Part shown: piece after piece, positions 33,601 through 45,600 of the stretch
Position numbering within the stretch: position 1 is the stretch's first letter
How the letters are laid out: each line of letters opens with the position of its first letter
Assembly: GCF_905220565.1 (NCBI RefSeq)
Contig: NC_059406.1
Coordinates: 16,033,314 to 16,097,313, forward strand
Direction of reading: 5' to 3'
DNA length: 64,000 nt
From: Melitaea cinxia
Taxonomy: Eukaryota > Arthropoda > Insecta > Lepidoptera > Nymphalidae
The notes under the pieces: model-generated
The model's input: only the letters and a program-made list of their open reading frames with translations
The model's database searches: none
Told to the model about the DNA's origin: nothing
Made by a program: the position numbers and the translations under genes

Positions 33601-36600
33601 TGTTCGGTGCGTTGTGTGGAGTGCGTTGTTCGGTGCGTTGTGTGGAGTGCGTTGTTCGGTGCGTTGTTCGGTGCGTTGTATGCAGTGTGTGGTTCGGTGC
33701 GTTGTGTGGATTGCGTTGTTCGGTGCGTTGTGTGTAGTGTGTTGTTCGGTGCGTTGTGTGGAGTGCGTTGTGTGGAGTGCGTTGTGTGGAGTGTGTTGTT
33801 CGGTGCGTTGTGTGTAGTGTGTGGTTCGGTGCGTTGTGTGGAGTGCGTTGTTCGGTGTGTTGTTCGGTGCGTTGTGTGTAGTTTGTTGTTCGGTGCGTTG
33901 TGTGGAGTGCGTTGTTCGGTGCGTTGTGTGGAGTGCGTTGTTCGGTGTATTGTTCGGAGCGTTGTGTGTAGTGTGTGGTTCGGTGCGTTGTGTGGAGTGC
34001 GTTGTTCGGTGTGTTGTTCGATGCGTTGTGTGTAGTGTGTGGTTCGGTGCGTTGTGTGGATTGCGTTGTTCGGTGTGTTGTTCGGTGCGTTGTGTGTAGT
34101 GTGGTTCGGTGCGTTGTGTGGAGTGCGTTGTTCGGTGCGTTGTGTGGAGTGCGTTGTTCGGTGTGTTGTTCGGTGCGTTGTGTGTAGTGTGTGGTTCGGT
34201 GCGTTGTGTGGAGTGCGTTGTTCGGTGTTTTGTTCGATGCGTTGTGTGTAGTGTGTGGTTCGATGCGTTGTGTGTAGTGTGTGGTTCTGTGCGTTGTGTG
34301 TAGTGTGTTGTTCGGTGCGTTGTGTGTAGTGTGTTGTTCGGTGCGTTGTGTGGAGTGCGTTGTTCGGTGCGTTTTTCGGTGCGTTATGTGTAGTGTGTTG
34401 TTCGGTGCGTTGTGTGGAGTGCGTTGTTCGGTGTGTTGTTCGGTGCGTTGTGTGGAGTGCGTTGTTCGGTGTGTTGTTCGGTGCGTTGTGTGGAGTGCGT
34501 TGTTCGGTGCGTTGTATGTAGTGTGTGGTTCGGTGCGTTGTGTGGAGTGCGTTGTTCGGTGTGTTGTTCGGTGCGTTGTGTGGAGTGCGTTGTTCGGTGC
34601 GTTGTATGTAGTGTGTGGTTCGGTGCGTTGTGTGGAGTGCGTTGTTCGGTGCGTTGTGTGTAGTGTGTGGTTCGGTGCGTTGTGTGGAGTGCGTTGTTCG
34701 GTGCGTTGTGTGGAGTGCGTTGTTCGGTGCGTTGTGTGTAGTGTGTGGTTCGGTGCGTTGTGTGGAGTGCGTTGTTCGGTGTGTTGTTCGGTGCGTTGTG
34801 TGTAGTGTGTGGTTCGGTGCGTTGTGTGGAGTGCGTTGTTCGGTGTGTTGTTCGGTGTGTTGTGTGGAGTGCGTTGTTTGGTGTGTTGTTCGGTGCGTTG
34901 TGTGTAGTGTGTGGTTCGGTGCGTTGTGTGTAGTGTGTGGTTCGGTGCGTTGTTCGGTGTGTTGTTCGGTGTGTTGTGTGGAGTGCGTTGTTTGGTGTGT
35001 TGTTCGGTGCGTTGTGTGTAGTGTGTGGTTCGGTGCGTTGTGTGTAGTGTGTGGTTCGGTGCGTTGTTCGGTGCGTTGTTCGGTGTGTTGTTCGGTGTCA
35101 CTCACGTAGGGCGTGTAGAGCGCCAGCGCGCGCGGCGGCCGGTCGCGGCGGCGGTACAGCAGGCGCGCCGCCGCCGCCTCGTCGTCCGCGCGCCACTCGC
35201 GCACGTCGCTCCACGGCACGCTCACGCACGCGCCGCCGCACGGGGCGTCGCCCTCGCACCACGCGGACAGCTTCAGGCCGGTCCAACCTGCGCGCAACGT
35301 ATGCTTCAGTCTGGTATCAGTACTCCAACTAGTCAGATTGATAAACTACGTTAAATAACCCGTCAGATACAACGCTGTCAGTTCTGTCAAAACTAGTACC
35401 GTAGTGAAGAAAAGTTTGGGCAGGTTTCTCCTGGTAGTACCTAAAAGATACCGTGTTAATTTTAGATGCTCCCTCCTGTAGCCGAGCAGTGCGAGGTAGA
35501 CAGTACCAGTACGTACCGACGGTGAGCGCGCGGGCGGGCGTGGCGCGGCAGTCGGTGCGCGCGGGCGGGAAGGCCACGCCCCCGTAGCCGGGCAGCGCAG
35601 GGAGCAGCAGCGGTACGTACCGACGGTGAGCGCGAGGGCGGGCGTGGCGCGGCAGTCGGTGCGCGCGGGCGGGAAGGCCACGCCCCCGTAGCCGGGCAGC
35701 GCGAGGGGGCAGCAGCGGTACGTACCGACGGTGAGCGCGAGGGCGGGCGTGGCGCGGCAGTCGGTGCGCGCGGGCGGGAAGGCCACGCCCCCGTAGCCGG
35801 GCAGCGCAGGGAGCAGCAGCGGTACGTACCGACGGTGAGCGCGAGGGCGGGCGTGGCGCGGCAGTCGGTGCGCGCGGGCGGGAAGGCCACGCCCCCGTAG
35901 CCGGGCAGCACGAGGGAGCAGCGGCGGTACGTACCGACGGTGAGCGCGAGGGCGGGCGTGGCGCGGCAGTCGGTGCGCGCGGGCGGGAAGGCCACGCCCC
36001 CGTAGCCGGGCAGCACGAGGGAGCAGCGGCGGTACGTACCGACGGTGAGCGCGAGGGCGGGCGTGGCGCGGCAGTCGGTGCGCGCGGGCGGGAAGGCCAC
36101 GCCCCCGTAGCCGGGCAGCACGAGGGAGCAGCGGCGGTACGTACCGACGGTGAGCGCGAGGGCGGGCGTGGCGCGGCAGTCGGTGCGCGCGGGCGGGAAG
36201 GCCACGCCCCCGTAGCCGGGCAGCACGAGGGAGCAGCGGCGGTACGTACCGACGGTGAGCGCGAGGGCGGGCGTGGCGCGGCAGTCGGTGCGCGCGGGCG
36301 GGAAGGCCACGCCCCCGTAGCCGGGGAGGGCACGCGCCAGCGCCAGGTAGTCGGCCGCGCGCCGCACGTCCTGCAGCGCCTTCAGCTGGTACAGGCGCGC
36401 GCCCGCCGCGCACACGCCGCGGTTCACGTCCTCCACCGCCTGCCGATCACATATACTCATGTATAGTTCGCGTCATGTAAAAAGAACGCTGAAAGAAACT
36501 GGAGGGGGTGCGTTTGCGCATGGGTATACTCGCGCACAAGTACTAATGTTTTATTTTTTAATTAGGCTTTCACTCGCGGCTTCGTATAATGGTTATTGGT

Positions 36601-39600
36601 AGGTACATTAAAAAATACTAGAAATACAAGTGCGAATAATTCGGACTAAATAAGTATAATAATTATAACTTTACAAATTCACAATTTTTTTATAAACAAA
36701 AGCAATAACAAATTTTTTAGTTATTGAAATGTCGTATTCAAAAATAATAATTATCTGTACTCTCAATATTCGTATCTTAATAGTTTTTATGTGTTTAAAA
36801 TGATAAATTGATAATTGTTTTTTAGTGAAATAAATAGTAAATGGAGAATTTTGTAATTTAAAACTTTTGTGCGCGATAATAATTTGAGTCGACGTCGAAC
36901 TGTCAACCGCTGTCAACCAATAGCACACCGGCAAGCATGCGACAGTGATAAACACTCCCGTCCCCCTACCCCGTACCACCAAATAGACCGATAAATCGCT
37001 TCTGCGCAGCTTCAAGGCCAGCGTTCTTTTTACATGACGCGAACTATACCACACGTCTAGCTACACCATCAAACAATTCTTAGGTAAAAATGTGCCTCAA
37101 TGATGCAATGCAGAGCTTAAAGTTATTCATTTGTAGAAAATTTTCCGTCTGCCACTTAACGAAGAAACTAAAAAGTATATCATGGGTTGATCTTAGACCC
37201 TGGGCACTTTTTCTACTTCCGATTTTGCTTTTCTAAAGTAGCATTGGTTTTCTGGTCTACAAGACTTTATTACTAGCAACGTTGTGGAAGTAAACAGTGT
37301 GTTGACTCGGATACCTTGTACTTCAACTCACTAACAGATACTCCCTAAAAGGAATATATATATTTTTTTTCTTTATTTAAGGAGTTTTAGTCCATAAGGA
37401 CTACGCCACTCCATAGGAACATCACACATTTACATACATGAAATTAATGAGGTCGTCGTCGCATACCAATATTTACAATCTTGTAAAGTACAGATATATG
37501 CGCTGACCTCGTCAAACTCTAAAAATGGATTCGATGTTTTGTATGAGGATATTACGAAGGTAATAAAATCCAAGGAATGGAAATACTTCGATCTTTTACA
37601 AGTTATAATGGATGACGCTAACTGGGATTACAAGACCGAGACGGATCGAAAATCAGACCGCACAGATTGGGTCGCATAGGTCGTAGGGGCCAATTGATTC
37701 TTCAACTTTCTTTCTCGAAATCAAGGGGGTTTTTCCAAAACTTAACCAACTTCACCAGAACAAATTTTTCCAAAAAGGTAGGAAAACTTATACGCAGTGA
37801 CCTTGCTGCTCATATATGAGTAATATTATGATTTTTATAGAGCAGATAAAGTGGTCCAGAAAAAGTATTCCAAAGACGACTGAGAAGAGCCTTCTTGCGA
37901 AATATGATTTAGCGGTAGGCAGAATCGTTTACCACTTGCTAAAAAAAAAAAACAGGTCGACAAATTTTATGGACAGTTGTCCTCGTCGAGTGCATACAAG
38001 TCTGAGATTTGGGATACCAGAGGCAAGTTTTCGGAAGACAACCCAATAATGAAGCGGGCAAGATTATTGCGGCGCTGGAGCAGCTAAAAACGGAAGAGTC
38101 TGGAGGATGACGTAGTTTCGATTGAGCTCTTTAAGGCCCAAGGAAAACCTTTCCAGGTCAAAGCTTTTGCCTTTGCGAAGCTCTTTAACGCTGTCATTCA
38201 CTAGGGTACCACTCCGAAAGCGTGGTCTAGGAGTGATAAATTTCTGTTGAGAAATTACAAATCTCACCTACTTCTGAGCTACTTCTAAAAGCTGTTTTCG
38301 AGGGTCGTTATCAATCGTCTTGCCACAAGTCTCGATGCATTGCAAATAACGGAACAGATTTTGTTTCGAAATGGCTATAGAACCGTAATATAGACCGCCA
38401 TTCATACTGTTCGGCAAATTAAAGAAATGACTGAAGAGGATAATCAGCTGCTTTGTATATTGTGGACTACACAGCCTTCGACTCGAGACAGGGGGATGTA
38501 ATATCCCCAATAACCGAAACTGTTTACTAACGTACTGGTGGATGTGTTTTGCGGAGACGACGGAGGAGCTAGGTCGATTGCTGAACGACTTAAAAGGAAC
38601 TCTCACGATGGGTTGGTCTCGGTATGATTTTAGATGAGACAAAATTTTGCTTGATAAACAGATCATAACGATACCAATATTGGTCAATACAATTCAACTG
38701 TGCCTAAACAACTTCAATAAGGAAGCTAATTTGGTTGGTTGAGCGGCATTGGGCAAGCTTCAGCGCGTCTTCACTTCTTATATTCCGCAATACTTAGTGT
38801 CATTCGAACGGAGATTCAAGAATAAAAGGACAATAACCTGCATCCGGGGTCAAACCCGCGAGTGACATAATGAAAATTACTGAACAATACACTGCTTGGC
38901 AGCCGAAAGGCTCTGTCCGTTAGGGACTAGACAGTACAGCGCCCGAAAGGGTCTACGCTGGATAAACTAATAGCGTATTGTGGTATTACCCACTACTGAA
39001 GAGGTCCATCAGATCGAAACGGTTACCACGTAAATTGTTTTACAGCGATACCGCACTCGGCGGATTATCGGCTGGAACGTAGGGGCGTAATGCCCGCTGC
39101 GCATAAGCGTATCGTTCCAACCAAACCAAAGAGTTTAGGGTGAGGTGACTTTCGTTCTTGTTGTCTAAGGACAACGGAACTCATCAGTTACGCGATAAGC
39201 GCAAGAGTCATCCGAAAGGAAATTCAATACTCTTTATTGTACATATGGGCGCAAATCGCCGACTATCGGCAATAATTGGAAACTATTGATATTTATGTTT
39301 TAGTTTATTGTTAAAGTGAATATATTATAGGAATATCTGAAATGTATAAGATTTAAATAGTTACTTTGTAAACATAAAACCGTTACTTATTGAGATCTGA
39401 TATTTAATAGACACTGTTTTGACTGTTTGAATGTTTTGAAGACGTTTGATGTTTCATTTATTGTTAAAATACTCAATTTACTGTGTAAATATTCGAATTA
39501 ATATCTATTATAATTAATATAATTATTTTGTACTGAATTTTATTATTTTATGCAATGTCTTTTTTTTAATTTCATTTCGAATCTTGCTTGCAGCGCCATC

Positions 39601-42600
39601 TTTACATTGACTAATGTTTGTTCACATTAATGTTTGTTCAGGTTAAATTAAGTAACCTTTATATCTATAATATAAAAATGAGTCGCTGAATGTGTTGCTA
39701 AGCGCAAAACTCGAGAACGGTTGGACCGATTTCGCTAATTCTTTTTTTAAAATATTCCTTGAAGTACGAGGATGGTTCTTACGGAGAGAAAAATTCTAAA
39801 AAAAAAAATTTAAATTTCCTGAAAAGTCTAAAAATAACACTTTTCTATACTCCCATACAAAAGATTTGTGATAATACTTAAAAGTCAATTTGAACTTTAA
39901 TACCATACGATAAAGTTTGTGTTAGGCGATACGAAGTTCGCCGGGTCAGCTAGTTATATATGTAAATCATTTTAACTTATTTAAATTCGTTAAAACATTT
40001 ATTATAAATATTAAGATGTATTTTAAGAATTATTTTACAGTATCTAATTTTATTTGTTAATTTTAAAAGGAGTTGTATTTGATTGTAAACTATAAAAGCA
40101 GTTGATTTATGAAAAGATCAGGCTGTTCTACATGAGCAATTATGCGTTAATAAACCGAGAAAATCTTAGTGTTTTTTCACTTTAATGGACTCCGAACGAG
40201 GAAACTCTGGCGTATCGCTGACATACACTATCAGAGAAAAAAAATTAAGGGTAAAGGGTTACAACAAGTCTTTTCCGAGCAACGCATCCTTTATCTGTGT
40301 TGACATACAGTGCCGAGTCGCGCACACTGAGAAAGGGAATAGTACACAAGTTTAAGGTTACCTAACGTGCTATGGAACGGGCTATGCTTGGGTGTCTCTC
40401 AAAGATAGAATCATAAATGAGACTATCCGCGAGAGAACAAGAGTAATGGCAAGAGTAATGAAGTGGCAGTGGGTTGCTCATGTATGTCGAGAGACTGATG
40501 TTCGCTGAAGCAGACGTGTCCTGGAGTGAAGATTGCGTGTTAGCAAAAGCAATGTGGGTCAATCTATGGCTCGCTAAGCGACTTATCTACACAAGACTGC
40601 CGACGGAGACTGGATAAGTAGACACTAATTGTCACTTCTCTGTAAACACTTCCCTACCGCTTTTTCACTACGCTGTGTCCTATATGCCCAAAGGTTGTCT
40701 GGAAGAGATCGCTACTCTAGCGATAAGACCGCCTTTGTACACTGTTTTATTTTTATTTTTTTATTTGTAATATGTTATTGTGTTGATTGTTGTTGTGTAC
40801 AATAAAGAGTATCTATCTATCTATCTATCTAAGTATTCGAGAAAACCAGGGTGTACTGCGCGAATTGGGTAGGCTATGTCAAGCAGTGTCCTCTGATATC
40901 CTTAAGTGAGATGATCAAAGAGCTTTTCGTAGCCCTAGAGGAGTTCCAGGGCTAGGCACAAGCATTCATTTATTTATATTTAATTTAATTAAAACGGTAA
41001 AACCCAATCACAATAAGTCGATGTCATCTACACAGGCTTCTTCGGACCGCATATAGACGTCGAGTAGCTACACTCCGCTCCGCCATCGCCATACACAAGA
41101 AACCCTCGTTAACAAATATGTTTCGATTTGCTTGTTAATAGAAAATAAACTAAGTTCGTACCGACGTGTCTATTGTTTTACAAGAATCCTCGTTAACATT
41201 GTTATTATTATATTCTTATATTATTATATTTCTTATATTATTTATTCCAGACTCTAAATCGTCGTCGATAGCTTAAAAAAAAATAGTCAACACTTTCTAC
41301 ACTCATTCTGGTGTAGTCGTAGGATTTGTCGGAGACATTGTCTCTGTTCTTCATAATCTCAATAAAACTAACCTTTAGGAAAATATCCTGGCCTATAGTA
41401 GGGATTAACTTCTTCATACTATCAATAAATTTGAATCAAAAAGATACGGTCGTCGTTGTTCAGACATTTTGTTCGCAAATAAAAACAAATATCTCGTCGA
41501 CACGACCACGAACACAACACTGCGCCGCCATAGTACCACACGACCTGCCCGCTGGTTTAGAGAACGGTTTTGCCCATTGTCCACGAAAGTCGACACACCG
41601 GCCTAAGAGTTCTCGTATTTAAGGTCATATTAAGAGTTTTGTGTCTTGTCGTTGCTAGAAGGTAGTCGTCAATACTTCCCACAGGCATCAGCCGTTATGG
41701 TAATTTTTGTGACTTGTTTAAATCTAGTTAGTATTGGTAATGTTTGATTCCAATTTTCCGAGACGATTATAGGTTTTTTGGGAGGTTTACTTGTGGATCA
41801 GAACTTACTCGGTCAATATAGTTCAATATGTTAAGTTTGATAATCTCTGTTCGGTTAGTTTTGGTTAAGGAGTTGATATTTGTGATTATAAATATTTATT
41901 TTCGGTCTGATTGTTGGTCCTTGTGTTCCCTACCGTGCCTTAGAGAGCGCGTTAAGCCGTCGGTCCCGGTTGTTATCATGTACACCTGATAGCGATCGTC
42001 ACTCATAGTAGGGAATATATCCGCCTAGGAGCAGCGTGGTGGATTAAGCTCTGATCCTTCTCCTACATGGGAAAAGAGGCCTATGCCATATATGCAGAGT
42101 GATATTACAGGCTGAATCGTATGTATAGAATGTAAAAACAGGTGAAATAACGCCGCTTTAAGACTTTAATAATATAATTATAGTGGTTAATGCAGACACA
42201 ATGAAGTGATTCTTTATATCTCACCTGCCAGAATATAAAGGTCGCTGCCTTTTCATCCTCCTTCACCACCGATATCTCTCTCTCGGGGTTGAAGAGCCAT
42301 TTGCGTATGGACAGACAGCTGCTGGACGCCGTCGAGTAGTTCTGGATATATAGAGAGTGGGGACACTCGTTCGGCTGTAACTTGCGTTCTGTAATATTAA
42401 AAAAAAAAAAAAAACAATAAATATAAACAGTCAATTAAGGTAGGGCACAACAGGTAATTTCCTGCTTAAAATCCGGAGCAGCCTGACTAGGGTTCGACCT
42501 CGACCTGCAGGTCACAGAAGAATCACAGAAGAAGAAGATCACAGCTAAATAATACTGCTCCCAAGCAGTGTTGTGTTCCTGTTGGTGAGTAAGGTGACCA

Positions 42601-45600
42601 GAGCTCCTGGGGGGGGGGGGGGAGATTTGGGTCGGCAATGCACTTGCGATGCTTCTGGTGTTGCAGAAGTCTATAAGCTACGGTAATCGCTTACCATCAG
42701 GTGAGCCGTACGCTTGTTAGTGTTAGCAAGTAGCTGTCACCAATTGTCGTAGCAGTTTCAATTTTTGCTCTTGATACATATTGACATTTGTACAAATATT
42801 ACTTTCTGATCTCGGATAATGTCCTTGAGGGTATTCCTTTCATATCCCGAAAACATATAGTCATCGATGTTCAGTAGATATAATAGCAATTGTTACTCAT
42901 GATGGAGTAATTATCCACCAAAGAGCAGTGTAACACCATAGCGGATTCAATATTTTATTATATTGATTAGAAGGCTTAAACATACCAATGAGACGTTAAA
43001 GAGGCTTATTTAGTAAACAAGGCAGTAAGTTTTTCCATTTATTGTTATTATTTGAGAATCTACTAGTCCAGTATTGAAACTTATCTGCCTTATAAAAGCT
43101 ATTACTTGGATCAAATATAGCCTATCAAACGTCATATTATTACGACCAATTAAAGTTATTAACACGACATACAAACAAGCTATACATACACACATTCACA
43201 TATACACATTCAATTTTCCAGAAAAAAAAAACCAAAAAAACTTACCAAAATTATACTCCACAATTTCAAATAGATAGAAGTACTTTTGCACCGACTTAGA
43301 CAATCCAATCTTTTCGCAAACAGCACGGTATACGTCGTCGGCGTTCGTCGACTTCAGTACGGACACCGTCACTACTTCTTTATCAGGCAGTAAGACTTTC
43401 AGGTCGACCGGAGATGGATTAGATGAATCGTCTGAATCTGTGAGGAATTCTTGTACAGCATCCGACTCTGCTATCACTCGAACCGCACAAACCTGTAATA
43501 AATTTTTAAGTTTATTCTCATCCAAAAAAAACTGACTTCAAATTACTTCCAAGCACGGTACTATACCATAGACAGTTTTAGGGGTAATCCAAAAACTCGT
43601 CAAATCTCGCTTAGAGACTACTTAGACACGACAAGTAGTAGCTTTCGAGGAAAAAAAAAGAACCACCAAATCGATACACCCAGCAACAAGTTATAAGGTA
43701 TCAAATAAAACCTTACAAAATTTAATTGAGCCCCCCCCCCCCCCACCGCTTGTTTTTGAAGTCGGTTAATAAACATCGCAAAAATAAGACCAAATAGAAT
43801 GGTTTAAATCACATGACCCAAAAAAGATCAATTCAAATGGCTTATATAAAATAACTCAAATACCCAATTTAGGACTTGTTCTCACACTAAGAATTTACTT
43901 TGATAATTGTTTTACTTAACTGGAATTTTTCCCACAAAGTTTATAAAATAACGGGCTTAAATATTCTTTTATTGAAATTAATTATTATAATCGTATCAGA
44001 AGAGAATATCGAGTAATATTCACAAATCAAAGGCACATTACAATCATTTTTCTTTTTTGAAGTAAAATCAAAACTTTCAACTCACAAATTTTCACTGTTA
44101 TAATTGTTTTTTTTTTTATAAAAAAAAATTGTGTTTGCTCTCAAACGGAAAAAAAACCGACTTCAATTACATCGACAAGTAATAGACGAAACATAAATAG
44201 ACAAAAAAAAAATAGTCAAGTAAATACGCATTATTAGATATAACTCGAAAAGTACTTGTCAGATTAAATTTAAATAGAACCATATGACACGCAACACCTT
44301 TAGATTAAAAAAATCTATAAAAATATATACATCTATACAAATAAATAAAATTGCAGTGTCTGTTTGTAATATTAAAATAACCGCTTTTTACTAAATGCAT
44401 ATCGATGTATACACGGTACATATACCAAATTAACATTTTTCACAACTTTTATCTGTCTGTCTGTCTATTTGTTCCGGTTAATCTCTAAAACGGCTTGATC
44501 GATTTTGACGGGACTTTCACTGACTGAATATAAGCTGAGATAGCTGATATAGTAAGGAGTAACTTAGGCTACTTTTATTTTAGAAATTTATTAATTTTAT
44601 CTCTCTGCGAACTGAACAATAACTTTTTTGTTAAATTCCACACGGACGAAGTCGCGAGCACAGCTAATAATAAATAAATAAAAATTAAAATCGAATTGCG
44701 AACCTCCTCATTTTTGGAAGTTGGTTAAAAATGGTTCTTAATGATGTAATTTCTGTTGAAACCAATATTGTAAGAAAGAGGTAGATATGAACTAAAATAT
44801 ACATACCTTTTCTAAATATTGTTCGAGACCTCTTCTCCTTGAATCGAGCTGCTGCTCGCTTAAAGTAAAAGGCCATTTTCCAGGTAATTTTGGAAAATTG
44901 AAACCTGAAAACGAAATTTGAGATTCCATAACCAATCTTTCTTACATCAATTAATATCATAACAGATTAAGTTGTCTACAAGGCTTACTGTCACCGAGGT
45001 AGTGCATAGCAAGAAAAAATCTGCGCAAAACAGATTCAAGTTAGAAAAAAAACATAGTTAAATAACACTGCTTTCAAACAGTGCTATGTTCCTATGGTGA
45101 GTGAGGTGACCAGAGCTCCTGGGGGATTGGGATTAGGGTCGGCAACACGCTTGAGATGCTTCAGGTATTACAGGCGTTTATAGGCTACGGTAATCGCTTA
45201 ACGCTAAAAAGGCATTGATACTATGGCGTGTGATATATATACGAAACTAGCTGACCTGGCAAACTTCGTATCGCCTTATTTTTTTTCTTAAATATAATAA
45301 TTACATATATCAAAACAAAATATACCCTATCTTTCAAGTTGGATCAAACTGCACACGGTGTGCAAATTTGATTAAAATCGGTTAAGTAGTTTAAGAGTTC
45401 ATCGCGGACAAACATTGTGACACAAGATTTATATATATTAAGATTTTGTAGTGTGCAGTTTCAAAGTTAGCTAGAACAGGTATAGAGAAAAATCTTCTCC
45501 GCACCTATGCAAATATATCTACATCATCTACCACTCACCAAGAAATTCTTTCCTCAAGAGCTGGTGTAGAGCAGCAAATTCCCTATAACGTCGGCTGCAC

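Noticed and set aside
30882..35297. Many long overlapping Cys/Val-rich and His/Thr-rich open frames on both strands
   Set aside because: They are products of a stop-poor 26-bp/12-bp minisatellite. All frames are open, the translations are simple repeats, and no domain is present apart from Snx27 exon 8 at the right end of one frame.
35329..36460. Three overlapping frames of 332-355 residues on the minus strand
   Set aside because: They are the eight exon 7 tail copies read in three frames without splicing. Only the part at 36250-36439 matches SNX27 in the correct phase.
41326..41622. Open frames on both strands in Snx27 intron 6
   Set aside because: No domain, no splice context and opposite frames of similar length; random open frames in a slightly GC-richer patch.
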